Part shown: positions 8,479-16,781 of the stretch, piece by piece
Layout: the number at the start of each line of letters is the position of its first letter
Numbering within the stretch: position 1 is the first letter of the stretch
Assembly: GCA_051646055.1 (NCBI GenBank)
Contig: JBOFCM010000055.1
Location: forward strand, 1 to 64,000
Source of the DNA: JAGNZR01 sp051646055
Lineage (GTDB): Bacteria > Fusobacteriota > Fusobacteriia > Fusobacteriales > Fusobacteriaceae
Length of the DNA stretch: 64,000 bases
Direction: 5' to 3'
Made by a program: the position numbers and the translations under genes
The notes under the pieces: model-generated
The model's input: only the letters and a program-made list of their open reading frames with translations
Database searches by the model: none
What the model was told of the DNA's origin: nothing

Positions 8479-9237
8479 TTATGCAAAAAGTGCTACATAT
8501 AAAAAAGCTCCTACTATTCCTCCAGTAATTGGTCCTAAAATAGGAATCAAGGCATAACCCCAATCTGAATCTCCCTTATTTTTTAAAGGAAGAATTGCAT
8601 GCATGATTCTAGGTCCTAAATCTCTTGCAGGGTTAATTGCATAACCTGTTGGTCCTCCCAAACTTAATCCTATAGCCCAGATAAAAAATCCTGCAAGAAG
8701 TGGTCCTACTATTGCCGTATTACCTTTCATTACAATTTCTCCTGCAGTCGAAAGAATAGTTATACTCTGGTTATTTGAATTCCCTATGGCAAGTAATCCA
8801 AAAACCAAAATAAAAGTTCCTATAAACTCTGTAACAAAATTCCATTTAAGATCCCTGATTGCAGGTCCAGTAGCAAAAGTTGCCAATATCCCTCCCTGAT
8901 CCGTTGTCTCATCATAATGCTTTTTATAGCTGAGATATACCAGTAGAGATCCTGTCATCGCTCCTAAAATTTGTGCTAAAACATACCCCGGAACCTGTGA
9001 CCACTGAAAAAGTCCTGCCATAGCAAATCCGATTGTAAGAGCTGGATTCAGATGTCCTCCGCTTATCCAACCTACTGAATATGCTCCTGCCATAACTGCA
9101 AAACCCCATCCCGCAGTGATAACTATCCATCCGGAACTATTTCCCTTGGATTTGTTCAAAACTACATTTGCAACTACTCCATTTCCAAAAAGTATCAAAA
9201 TCATAGTTCCTATAAATTCTGCCAAATAAACATTCAT
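8479..9237 (-). CDS. glpF: Glycerol uptake facilitator (aquaglyceroporin)
   Basis: 252 residues and about six membrane segments. Both pore half-helix motifs are intact: NPALT (about residue 64) and NPARD (about residue 203), the latter with the Asp typical of glycerol rather than water channels. AAGGAGG lies well placed before the ATG at 9237. It follows glpP after a 129-base leader that contains a terminator-like hairpin (9286-9353), so expression probably depends on GlpP. Confidence 0.96.
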   Translation of the reverse strand: MNVYLAEFIGTMILILFGNGVVANVVLNKSKGNSSGWIVITAGWGFAVMAGAYSVGWISGGHLNPALTIGFAMAGLFQWSQVPGYVLAQILGAMTGSLLVYLSYKKHYDETTDQGGILATFATGPAIRDLKWNFVTEFIGTFILVFGLLAIGNSNNQSITILSTAGEIVMKGNTAIVGPLLAGFFIWAIGLSLGGPTGYAINPARDLGPRIMHAILPLKNKGDSDWGYALIPILGPITGGIVGAFLYVALFA

Positions 9238-9285
9238 ACCAATTCCTCCTTAAAATTTTATGTTAAAATATTTATTTTCTATAAT

Positions 9286-9353
9286 AAAAAAACTACCTAA
9301 TTCAAAGAGATAGGTTCTTCTAGTTTCCCATCTCTTTAGAATCAAATAGTTTT
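9286..9353 (-). terminator. Hairpin with U-tract between glpP and glpF (probable GlpP-controlled attenuator)
   Basis: Minus-strand arms: outer AAACTA (9347-9352) with TAGTTT (9290-9295), inner ATTC-AAAGAGAT (9330-9342, one bulge) with ATCTCTTTGAAT (9299-9311). Seven T follow immediately. It lies 50 bases before glpF inside the operon. This is the position and shape of the leader terminators that GlpP opens in Bacillus. Confidence 0.7.
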
Positions 9354-9366
9354 TCTTTATCTCTTA

Positions 9367-9936
9367 CTATTTTTTTCCAATATCTATTTTAGTAGTCGAG
9401 ACTGCAATAGCTCCTGAGTTTAAAGCAATCTCTATATCCTCAATGTCAGAAATAAGTCCCCCTGCTATAAGGGGCGTATCTATCTCTTCAGAAAGTTTTT
9501 TTATAATTTTGGGCATTACACCTGGAAGTATTTCTACTGCGTCAAATTCGCACTCATGAAGAATTTTTTTTGTATTTTCAAAGGAAAGAGAATCTATGAG
9601 GAAACATCTCTGAATTACCATCATTCCCCTGTTTTTAGCATATTTGGCTATGTTTACCTTAGTTGTAATTACTCCCTCTGCAAAACTATTTTCCCTTATA
9701 TAATCCACAGCAACCGTATCTTTTCCTGAAATTCCAGCAATCATATCCATATGTACAAAAGCTGTTTTCCCTGCTGATTTTATTTTCCTAGTAGTTTCTT
9801 CCAAATTACAAATATCTCCACAGAGAAGAAATATTATTTTTGAGGACTCTTGAAGTACTCTATCTAAATCTTTCAGATTTTTTACCGCACTAATTATTCT
9901 GTTTTCCCCTAAAAGTTTTTCAAACTTCTTTTCCAC
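9367..9936 (-). CDS. glpP: Glycerol-3-phosphate-responsive antiterminator
   Basis: About 189 residues of the GlpP family, a TIM-barrel-like RNA-binding antiterminator that responds to glycerol-3-phosphate. Recognisable parts: FLLCGDICNLEE, VHMDMIAGISGKD, VIQRCFLIDSLS, and the glycine-rich end PLIAGGLISDIEDIEIAL. A TTG at 9963 is open but lacks a ribosome-binding site. GTG at 9936 has AAGGGAG 6 bases upstream and starts the protein just before the conserved core, so I chose it. First gene of the glp operon, with a near-consensus promoter at 9982-10009. Confidence 0.9.
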   Translation of the reverse strand: MEKKFEKLLGENRIISAVKNLKDLDRVLQESSKIIFLLCGDICNLEETTRKIKSAGKTAFVHMDMIAGISGKDTVAVDYIRENSFAEGVITTKVNIAKYAKNRGMMVIQRCFLIDSLSFENTKKILHECEFDAVEILPGVMPKIIKKLSEEIDTPLIAGGLISDIEDIEIALNSGAIAVSTTKIDIGKK

Positions 9937-9981
9937 AGTCAACTCCCTTGAACAGTGTTTCAATTACATTCTTTTAATCTG

Positions 9982-10009
9982 ATTATAGCACTTAAATATT
10001 ATTTGTCAA
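9982..10009 (-). promoter_or_regulatory. Near-consensus promoter of the glp operon
   Basis: Minus strand TTGACA (10004-10009), 16-base spacer, TATAAT (9982-9987). Located 45 bases before the glpP GTG. Confidence 0.85.
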
Positions 10010-10042
10010 GTCTTTATTTAGCAAACACTTGAAAATCAGATT

Positions 10043-11206
10043 TTAAATAAATTCTTTTTTTGAATTCCAAATTATTTCTATAAATGCCAATAAAAAAGGT
10101 CCTACTCCCTTGGCATCATTTTCTACAATAGGTTCAGAAATATAATACTCATACGATCCATCTCTTTTTTTGTTTTCTTCAGGGCCTAGACCTGCCACTA
10201 AACAAATTCCTCCTAAATTTAATTCACCTTTTTTTTCAGTAAGGTATTTTTCACATATTCCGTAAAAAGCTTTTTCTCCTTTTTCCCTATATTCCTCATT
10301 AAGATATCCTAATCTCACTCCCTTCAAAAGAGTATATGCATACATAGCACTTCCACTGGTCTCTAAATAATTCCCCTCTCTTCCTCCAAAATCCAAAACC
10401 TGATACCACATTCCGGATTCATCTTGATATTTTAATAAAGCATCTATCGCTTGTATAAATATTTTTTTTATATTTAGGAACTCATCTTCCATTTTCCCTT
10501 CCATTATTTCTAAAATATCTACGAGAGCCATCACATACCAACCCAAAGATCTAATCCAATACGTATGAGAAAGCCCCGTTTCTTTATCACACCAGAAAAC
10601 TGACCTACTTTCATCATATCCATGATGAGTCAATCCTGTTTTCTGATCTTTCATTATTCTGTCCACATTCATAATTTGATTATATACATCGTAAAAATTT
10701 TTACAATTATTATACTCCACCTCATATTCCATATAAAATGGCAGAGCCATATATATTCCATCTAACCATACTTGATTTGGATAGATTTTTTTGTGCCAAA
10801 AATTACCCTCTTTTGTTCTCGGCTGCTCTTTCAATTGACCAAAAACAGTTTCTATAGCTTTTCTATATTTATCTTTTCCAGTAATTTTATAAAGCTCGAA
10901 AAGGACTTTACCCTCATTTATACTATCTATATTAAACTCATCTTTACTAAAACCTTTTATACTTCCATCCTTAAAAATATAATAGTCTATAAACTCATCT
11001 GCAAATCTAAGATACCTCTCATCTTGAGTCATCTTATACATTGATAAAACTCCCTTTATCATGCAGCCATCTATATAATTCCATCCCAAAGTTTTTCCCG
11101 CACGTATGCCCTCTATATTCCAAAGAGGCATATCAGGTCTCGAATTTCCGATAAGTTTATCTAAGTATCTCATTATAAATTCATTCAACTGAACTGTATT
11201 TTTCAT
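10043..11206 (-). CDS. GH105 unsaturated rhamnogalacturonyl/galacturonyl hydrolase
   Basis: 387 residues, an alpha/alpha-barrel glycoside hydrolase of the YteR/RhiN type (GH88/GH105). It removes the 4,5-unsaturated uronate from the end of lyase-produced oligosaccharides. Two probable active-site Asp are seen: D149 in VWLDGIYMALPF and D198 in HHGYDESRS. Aromatic and His residues (HTYWIRSLGWY) follow. There is no signal peptide, so it acts on imported material. The product, 4-deoxy-5-ketouronate, feeds the neighbouring KduI. The ATG has no Shine-Dalgarno at normal distance; see 11207-11250. Substrate (rhamnogalacturonan versus homogalacturonan) is not decided by sequence. Confidence 0.92.
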   Translation of the reverse strand: MKNTVQLNEFIMRYLDKLIGNSRPDMPLWNIEGIRAGKTLGWNYIDGCMIKGVLSMYKMTQDERYLRFADEFIDYYIFKDGSIKGFSKDEFNIDSINEGKVLFELYKITGKDKYRKAIETVFGQLKEQPRTKEGNFWHKKIYPNQVWLDGIYMALPFYMEYEVEYNNCKNFYDVYNQIMNVDRIMKDQKTGLTHHGYDESRSVFWCDKETGLSHTYWIRSLGWYVMALVDILEIMEGKMEDEFLNIKKIFIQAIDALLKYQDESGMWYQVLDFGGREGNYLETSGSAMYAYTLLKGVRLGYLNEEYREKGEKAFYGICEKYLTEKKGELNLGGICLVAGLGPEENKKRDGSYEYYISEPIVENDAKGVGPFLLAFIEIIWNSKKEFI

Positions 11207-11250
11207 TTTTCATTTACGATATAAAAATCTGTTTATATCGTACCCTCCTT
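11207..11250 (-). promoter_or_regulatory. Hairpin-bridged Shine-Dalgarno of the GH105 gene
   Basis: The only ribosome-binding site, AAGGAGG, is at 11244-11250, 37 bases before the ATG at 11206. Between them is a perfect 10-bp stem (TACGATATAA, 11233-11242 with 11215-11224 on the minus strand) closed by an 8-base loop. If folded, the effective distance is 9 bases. An out-of-frame ATG at 11213 would be only 2 bases away and is not useful. Confidence 0.7.
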
Positions 11251-11283
11251 TCCTTATTCTTTATCAATATTTCTTTCAGATAA

Positions 11284-11317
11284 CAAAAACCTGAAGTATC
11301 ACTTACCTCAGGTTTTT
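11284..11317 (-). terminator. Terminator after kduD
   Basis: AAAAACCTGA (11285-11294) pairs with TCAGGTTTTT (11308-11317); the minus strand ends in T after the stem. It lies directly after the kduD stop and before the GH105 gene, so GH105 either has its own promoter or depends on readthrough. Confidence 0.75.
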
Positions 11318-11327
11318 GATTAGTAAA

Positions 11328-12089
11328 TTATCTAACTTGCCATCCACCGTCTATAGCAAGAATATGTCCATTTACATAGTTGGATGCTGATGACGACAGG
11401 AATATTGCTCCTCCCACCAAATCCTCAGTTTGCCCCCATCTTGCAGCGGGTATTCTAGAAAGAATCTCTTCATTTCTTTTCTGATCAGCTCTAATTGGTG
11501 CTGTATTTGCAGTTTCGATATATCCAGGAGCTATTGCATTAATCTGAACATTCTCACATGCGAGCTCATTTGCAAAAGCCTTTGTAAGTCCAGCTACTCC
11601 ATGTTTTGATGCTGTATATGACGGAACAAATTTTCCACCTTGAAAACTTAGCATAGAAGCTATGTTTATTATTTTTCCAGATCCTTGTTTTACCATGAAT
11701 CCAGCAGCTACTTTACTCAAATAATAGATTGAAGAGAGGTTAAGATTTATTACTGTATTCCAATCCTCATTGCTTCCTTCTAAGATAGGCGATCTTTTAA
11801 TAGTTCCAGCATTGTTTACAAGAATATCTATTCTCCCCATTTTCTCCACACATATTTCAGCTGCTTTCATAGCTATCTCTTCCTTAGAAAGATCCCCAGT
11901 TGCAAAAGATATTTTTCTTCCTAAAGCCTCTACCTCTTTAGTCATCTCTGACATATTGTCATCATTATATGAAAATATAAATAGATCTGCACCAGCTTTC
12001 GCCAATCCCATTGCGATAGCATTTCCTATTCCTGTGTTTCCACCAGTTACCATTGCAATTTTCCCTTCCAGGTTAAACATATTCAACAT
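11328..12089 (-). CDS. kduD: 2-dehydro-3-deoxy-D-gluconate 5-dehydrogenase (KduD)
   Basis: 253-residue short-chain dehydrogenase: TGGNTGIG cofactor loop, NNAG, catalytic Ser and YTASK. Interconverts 2,5-diketo-3-deoxygluconate and KDG with NAD(P)H, following KduI. A longer frame starts at 12125 and would overlap kduI, but AGGAGG lies 7 bases before the ATG at 12089, and MFNLEGKIAMVTGG is the usual family start. Other SDRs share these motifs; the position next to kduI supports KduD. Confidence 0.92.
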   Translation of the reverse strand: MLNMFNLEGKIAMVTGGNTGIGNAIAMGLAKAGADLFIFSYNDDNMSEMTKEVEALGRKISFATGDLSKEEIAMKAAEICVEKMGRIDILVNNAGTIKRSPILEGSNEDWNTVINLNLSSIYYLSKVAAGFMVKQGSGKIINIASMLSFQGGKFVPSYTASKHGVAGLTKAFANELACENVQINAIAPGYIETANTAPIRADQKRNEEILSRIPAARWGQTEDLVGGAIFLSSSASNYVNGHILAIDGGWQVR

Positions 12090-12111
12090 AATTACTCCTC
12101 CTATTTTTTTA

Positions 12112-12948
12112 TTATCTAAGGTCATCCATCGCTATGTGGTCCATGTCAGTGAAAGTCTGATTCTCTCCAGCCATTCCCCATATGAACGTATAATTTTTTG
12201 TTCCAACACCTGAGTGAATCGACCAAGATGGAGATATTACAGCTTGCTCATTACCCATCACTATGTGCCTAGTTTCTGTAGGCTCTCCCATCATGTGGAA
12301 AACTTTTGTATCCTTCTCCATATCGAAGTAGAAGTAAACTTCCATTCTTCTTTCATGAGTGTGAGCCTGCATTGTATTCCACACGTTATTTGGAGCAAGT
12401 ACTGTCATTCCCATTACCAATTGACAAGACTTACATACCGCTGGATGAACATATTGGAATATTGTTCTCTTGTTAGAAGTTGAATCATCCCCAAGATGAA
12501 CTGCATTAGCTTTTGATATATCTATTTTTACAATTGGATAAGTTACATGAGCAGGCGAACTGTTTATATAAAACTTTGCAGGAACATTCCCATTCTCAGA
12601 AGTGAAAGAAATATCTTTCGAACCCATTCCGATATATAGCCCGTCTTTTGAGTTAAGAGCATACTCCACTCCATCAACCGTAACTTTTCCAGCTCCTCCT
12701 ATATTGATGATTCCCATCTCTCTACGCTCAAGGAAAAACTCAGAGCCAAGCTCTTTACAACCTTCTAACTTAACTTCTCCAGAAACAGGCATTACTCCTC
12801 CGGCTATAACTCTGTCCACGTGGGAATAAACAAGATTCACTGTATCAGCCACAAAAACTTGTTCTATAAGGTAATGCTTTCTAAGTTCCTTTGTATCATA
12901 TTTTTTTGAATCTTCAGGATGGTTAGCATATCTCACATCTAATTTCAT
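12112..12948 (-). CDS. kduI: 5-dehydro-4-deoxy-D-glucuronate isomerase (KduI)
   Basis: 278 residues, full family length. Starts MKLDVRYANHPEDSKKYDT and contains the cupin metal-site region THERRMEVYFYFD and the C-terminal WSIHSGVGTKNYTFIWGMAGEN, all characteristic of KduI. Isomerises the 4-deoxy-5-ketouronate released from unsaturated pectin fragments to 2,5-diketo-3-deoxygluconate, which KduD reduces. It follows the TRAP transporter genes and precedes kduD by 22 bases. Confidence 0.96.
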   Translation of the reverse strand: MKLDVRYANHPEDSKKYDTKELRKHYLIEQVFVADTVNLVYSHVDRVIAGGVMPVSGEVKLEGCKELGSEFFLERREMGIINIGGAGKVTVDGVEYALNSKDGLYIGMGSKDISFTSENGNVPAKFYINSSPAHVTYPIVKIDISKANAVHLGDDSTSNKRTIFQYVHPAVCKSCQLVMGMTVLAPNNVWNTMQAHTHERRMEVYFYFDMEKDTKVFHMMGEPTETRHIVMGNEQAVISPSWSIHSGVGTKNYTFIWGMAGENQTFTDMDHIAMDDLR

Positions 12949-12996
12949 TTTTTACCTCTCTTTATTATTTTTTTATTTTTCATAATTTTATAAAGT

Positions 12997-14304
12997 CTAC
13001 TTGATAAGTCCCAGCAACGTAGGCAGAGCCAAAGACAGCTGCGGCACAAATATCACAAGTAATAATATCAGCATTGTTACAGCATAGAAGGGCAGAAGTC
13101 TTTTAAAAACCTGTTCTATACTTACCCCTCCAACTTTACACCCTGTAAAAAGTATAGGTCCTACCGGCGGAGTTATAGTTCCTATGCATAAGTTGAATAC
13201 TATCATAATTCCAAAATGGATAGGATTCATTCCAAAACTCTGCGCTATAGGCAAAAATATCGGTGTAAAAATAAGAACTGCAGGAGTAGGATCCATAAAT
13301 GTTCCTATGATTAACATAAGTACATTCATTATTACAAGTATAACTGCATAACTATCTGTTATACCCATAATGGATTTGGCTATAATCTGTGGAATATTTG
13401 TAAAAGCCATTACCCAAGACATTATCGAAGAAACTCCTATCATGAATATAACTATTGAAGTCATCTGTGCTGAAGAAAAAAGAATCTTAGGAAGATCTTT
13501 AATACCTATTTCTCTGTATATAAAAGACAATAACAAAGAGTAAACAACAGCTATAGCTGATCCCTCAGTAGCAGTAAATACCCCTTTCAGAATCCCTCCA
13601 ATAACAATTACTATCAGAAGTAAACTCGGTACTGCATCCAATATTATTCTGAAACTCTCATTTAAAGTAGTTTTTTCTTTATTGACATAATTCTCTTTTT
13701 TAGCCATTATCGCAGCTATAATCATTACTCCCAGTCCCCACAATATTCCAGGAAGATATCCAGCTATAAAAAGAGCTGATATAGATACACTTCCCGCTAC
13801 TGTAGAATACACTATCAATGTATTGCTCGGCGGAATCAACATCCCTGTTGGGGCTGACGCTATATTTACTGCCGCACTATAGTCAAGCTTATAACCTTCA
13901 GCTTTCTCAATAGGACCTATCGTTCCTCCAACTGCAGCTGCAGCTGCAACTCCAGATCCGCTTATAGCACCAAAAAGCATGTTTGCAACTATATTAGACT
14001 GAGCTAATGATCCTGGGAGTTTTCCCCCAATCAATTTTGCACAATTTATCAGTCGAAGTGCTATTCCTCCGTTGTTCATTATGTTTCCTGCAAGAATAAA
14101 GAAAGGAATAGCAACTAAAGAGAACGAATTCGTCCCTATGAATAATCTCTGTGCTGATGTCACCATCGCACCCTCAAAAGGAAGAACCATCAACATTGAA
14201 AGGGTCGATGCAAATCCTATACTTATACTAATAGGAACTCCTATCAGCAACAGAATTGGTAGTGATGTAAACATAATTAAACCTGTCTGTAATGCCAAAT
14301 TCAT
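12997..14304 (-). CDS. TRAP transporter large permease (DctM family)
   Basis: 435 residues with about 11-12 hydrophobic segments, the DctM/UehB-type membrane subunit that carries the solute using an ion gradient. Family hallmarks include GVPISISIGFAS near the N-terminus and the conserved IGTITPPVGPILF region. AGGAG precedes the ATG. With the small permease and DctP protein upstream it makes a complete TRAP system; the genomic setting suggests a uronate or unsaturated uronate as substrate. Confidence 0.94.
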   Translation of the reverse strand: MNLALQTGLIMFTSLPILLLIGVPISISIGFASTLSMLMVLPFEGAMVTSAQRLFIGTNSFSLVAIPFFILAGNIMNNGGIALRLINCAKLIGGKLPGSLAQSNIVANMLFGAISGSGVAAAAAVGGTIGPIEKAEGYKLDYSAAVNIASAPTGMLIPPSNTLIVYSTVAGSVSISALFIAGYLPGILWGLGVMIIAAIMAKKENYVNKEKTTLNESFRIILDAVPSLLLIVIVIGGILKGVFTATEGSAIAVVYSLLLSFIYREIGIKDLPKILFSSAQMTSIVIFMIGVSSIMSWVMAFTNIPQIIAKSIMGITDSYAVILVIMNVLMLIIGTFMDPTPAVLIFTPIFLPIAQSFGMNPIHFGIMIVFNLCIGTITPPVGPILFTGCKVGGVSIEQVFKRLLPFYAVTMLILLLVIFVPQLSLALPTLLGLIK

Positions 14305-14335
14305 ATTTTTCTCCTAATCTTAGTAATTTTTACAA

Positions 14336-14827
14336 TCAGCTATTTTTACCGATTATTTTTTTCATATTTAAAACCGAATAAAATAGTACGAAAACTCCAC
14401 TCAAAGGGATTGCTGCATATATGACTCCTACAGGAATCTGAAGCGCTGCATCTACCTGTACCATCTGCCTCATAGAAGACTGATATCCTCCCACAACAAG
14501 TACTCCCAGGGTAAATATGAATATTATAACCTCTTGAATAACATCACATATCATTCCAATCTTAGGAGGCAATTTATCTTTTATAAACACTATCTGCATA
14601 TGTTCTCTCTTTCCAAAAATAAATGCAGATCCGAACAAAACCAGCCATATGAAAAGGTACTGGCACAACTGCTCTGTTACTGTACTCGGTTTATTGAAAA
14701 CATACCTTGTGAAAACCTGCCAACTTACCAATACAGTCATAATTATCATTATTACAGTACAAAACAACTCTATTATTTTATCTATTAAATTTCTAAATTT
14801 TTCCATTTTATTAGATATTTCCCCCAC
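14336..14827 (-). CDS. TRAP transporter small permease (DctQ family)
   Basis: 163 residues with four hydrophobic segments and the DctQ signature around VSWQVFTRYVFNKPSTVTEQ. A GTG at 14827 has AGGGGA about 5 bases upstream; the next ATG (eight codons in) has its G-rich stretch too far away, so the GTG is preferred. Links the binding protein to the large permease. Confidence 0.92.
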   Translation of the reverse strand: MGEISNKMEKFRNLIDKIIELFCTVIMIIMTVLVSWQVFTRYVFNKPSTVTEQLCQYLFIWLVLFGSAFIFGKREHMQIVFIKDKLPPKIGMICDVIQEVIIFIFTLGVLVVGGYQSSMRQMVQVDAALQIPVGVIYAAIPLSGVFVLFYSVLNMKKIIGKNS

Positions 14828-14834
14828 TTCTTCC

Positions 14835-14853
14835 CCTGATTCTTTGAGTCAGG
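14835..14853 (-). other. Intra-operon hairpin between dctP-like and dctQ-like genes
   Basis: CCTGA and TCAGG arms with a few further pairs, no U-tract on the coding strand. Such 3' hairpins often stabilise the binding-protein message relative to the permease messages. Confidence 0.4.
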
Positions 14854-14863
14854 AGACAGTTTT

Positions 14864-15868
14864 TTAATTTGTTAAAGACCTCATTCCCTCGTAGATTTTT
14901 TTCGTTATATCTGATGAGTTTATTACGCTTTCCTGTAACGGCTTTACATTTTCCTGGAAAGAAGCCATAGATATTTCTATGAAAGTCGCCCCATTTTCTT
15001 CGGCTATTTTTTTAGCAGAATGAACATTTTCTTGCCAAGCTTCAAATTCAGATTCAACTGATTCTTTTACAAGTTTATCAAATATTTTTCTGTTATCTTC
15101 CGACATTCCATTGTAAGTCTTTTCATTGATAATTATCAAGTCTGGAACCATCAAGTGATTAGTATATGAGAAATATTTTGCAATCTCATAATGCTTAAGA
15201 TCTGCGTAAGTTACTTCATTATTCTCTCCGCCTTCTAATACACCTTGCTGAATAGCTGTATAAACCTCTCCTTGAGCCATAGGAGTTCCAACTCCTCCCA
15301 TGAGATCAACCATTCTCTTCATCGTATCAGACTGCATTACTCTGATTTTATAACCTTTCATATCTTCGGGTTTTTCTATAGGTTTATTAGTATAGATAGA
15401 TCTTGCACCCGCTGTATAAGCTCCCACAACTTCAAATCCATTTTTATTTACAGATTTGAAAAGATCAGTTAATACTCCAGAAAGAAAAACATCTTTCTGA
15501 TGATCAATGCTGTCATATACATAAGGAAGACCTATTACAGCAAAATCTCTATTGAAGTTCTCCACAACCGGATTCCCCACAACCGCCATCTGAATAACAC
15601 CGTTTTGAACAAGTTCAGTAGCCGCTCTCTGATCTCCAAGAAGTGAGTTCGGAGAAATTTCTAATTTATATTCTCCTCCAGTTTCTTTCTCGAGCTTTTC
15701 TCCAAACTCTTTAAGTGCTTTATACTGTGGATGTGCTTCCGACTGATTAAAAGCAACCTTTAACGTATTAGCTTTTTTACTCGCTCCCTCTTTCTTATCT
15801 CCTGAACATCCTGTAAAAATTCCCAAGGCAAAAATCAATCCTACTCCCAATCCAAATATTTTTTTCAT
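14864..15868 (-). CDS. TRAP transporter solute-binding protein (DctP family)
   Basis: 334 residues. Lipoprotein signal with lipobox FTGC (Cys about residue 20). DctP-fold signatures: GDQRAATELVQNGVIQMAVVG, an Arg in YKIRVMQSDTM that in this family binds the substrate carboxylate, and GGENNEVTYADLKHYE. A carboxylate ligand fits a hexuronate or unsaturated uronate. AAGGAG well spaced before the ATG. Lies 41 bases after the GntR regulator gene. Confidence 0.93.
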   Translation of the reverse strand: MKKIFGLGVGLIFALGIFTGCSGDKKEGASKKANTLKVAFNQSEAHPQYKALKEFGEKLEKETGGEYKLEISPNSLLGDQRAATELVQNGVIQMAVVGNPVVENFNRDFAVIGLPYVYDSIDHQKDVFLSGVLTDLFKSVNKNGFEVVGAYTAGARSIYTNKPIEKPEDMKGYKIRVMQSDTMKRMVDLMGGVGTPMAQGEVYTAIQQGVLEGGENNEVTYADLKHYEIAKYFSYTNHLMVPDLIIINEKTYNGMSEDNRKIFDKLVKESVESEFEAWQENVHSAKKIAEENGATFIEISMASFQENVKPLQESVINSSDITKKIYEGMRSLTN

Positions 15869-15909
15869 AATCTACACTCCTTTATATAATTATTTTTTTA
15901 GTACCTTTT

Positions 15910-16581
15910 CTAGATTTTATAAAAATAATTTGCAAATTCCCCACCAATAAATTCCTGCAATCTTTTTATCCCACTATGAAGATGCTTTTTTACAATCTCA
16001 TCAAGCTGCTCATATTCACATTCTTTTATAATTTCAACTATTTTTTTGTGATCTTCATAAATAGCCTTAAAGTTTTTCACCTCAACTATATCCAACATCC
16101 TGAATCTTCTATAATGTATTTGAGCTTTCTCTATCTGTTCCCATACAAAAATATTCTTCGTCGCACTAAACCACAATTTATGAAACTCACAATCCAACTC
16201 ATAAAACTCTTCCGGTTCAAATTTTTTTCTTAGAAGAAGTTCCTGCAATTTTAAGTTGTATTCAAGTTCAGCCAAAAACCTATCATCTTTCATATCCATA
16301 ATGTCTCGAATTACAGATTTTTCAATGGCAATCCTCATATAAATACTCTGCTTTATTATATCCATATCCAGTAAAGTCACATAACTTGATTTGAATGGAA
16401 TACTTTGGATAAGCCCTGTTGACTTTAGTTTATGCATTATATCCCTACTGGGCGTCCTTGAAACCCCATATTTCTCACATATTTCTTGTTCTGTTATAAT
16501 CTGACCAGGTTTGTATTCAAGATTCATTATCTTGTTTTCTAAATCCTCATAAATCCTCTCACTATTATTTTTTTCTGACAT
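15910..16581 (-). CDS. GntR/FCD-family transcriptional regulator 1
   Basis: 223 residues: winged helix (ITEQEICEKYGVSRTPSRDIMHKL) then an all-helical FCD ligand domain. The open frame extends upstream to 16767, but AGAAAGGG lies before the ATG at 16581, and the upstream part is not protein-like and contains the operator. FCD proteins near uxa/kdu genes (UxuR/ExuR/KdgR-like) respond to uronates or KDG. Likely represses its own operon with the TRAP, kduI and kduD genes. Paralogue of the regulator at 27377-28063. Confidence 0.9.
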   Translation of the reverse strand: MSEKNNSERIYEDLENKIMNLEYKPGQIITEQEICEKYGVSRTPSRDIMHKLKSTGLIQSIPFKSSYVTLLDMDIIKQSIYMRIAIEKSVIRDIMDMKDDRFLAELEYNLKLQELLLRKKFEPEEFYELDCEFHKLWFSATKNIFVWEQIEKAQIHYRRFRMLDIVEVKNFKAIYEDHKKIVEIIKECEYEQLDEIVKKHLHSGIKRLQEFIGGEFANYFYKI

Positions 16582-16616
16582 CTTTAGACCCTTTCTATTC
16601 AAAATAATTCCAGCCG

Positions 16617-16655
16617 TTGTATACATTGTATACCATACAATCGAAAGTATACAAT
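16617..16655. promoter_or_regulatory. GntR-type operator cluster
   Basis: Contains the perfect 17-base dyad ATTGTATACCATACAAT (16625-16641). It is flanked by TTGTATAC (16617-16624) and GTATACAAT (16647-16655), which form a second, wider dyad. It lies 36 bases before the regulator ATG. FCD regulators of hexuronate genes are known to prefer GTATAC-centred sites, so auto-control is likely. Confidence 0.75.
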
Positions 16656-16747
16656 CACCTCCAGAATTTGTCAACAACTTTTTTGAAGTTTTTAGTGTTT
16701 TTTTAGTTTCTTTATTTCTTAAAAAATACATTCCAATATTAAAAACC

Positions 16748-16781
16748 AACAAAAAAGAGGGTATCACCCCTCTTTTTTGTT
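16748..16781 (-). terminator. Terminator of the uxaC-end operon
   Basis: AACAAAAAAGAGG (16748-16760) pairs with CCTCTTTTTTGTT (16769-16781), an unbroken 13-bp stem with T-rich 3' arm. It overlaps the uxaC stop codon. Confidence 0.88.

Noticed and set aside
8375..8563. 62-codon minus-strand ORF between glpF and glpK
   Set aside because: It overlaps both genes in another frame and has no family resemblance.
9934..9963. TTG start nine codons upstream for glpP
   Set aside because: No ribosome-binding site before it; the GTG at 9936 has AAGGGAG at the right distance.
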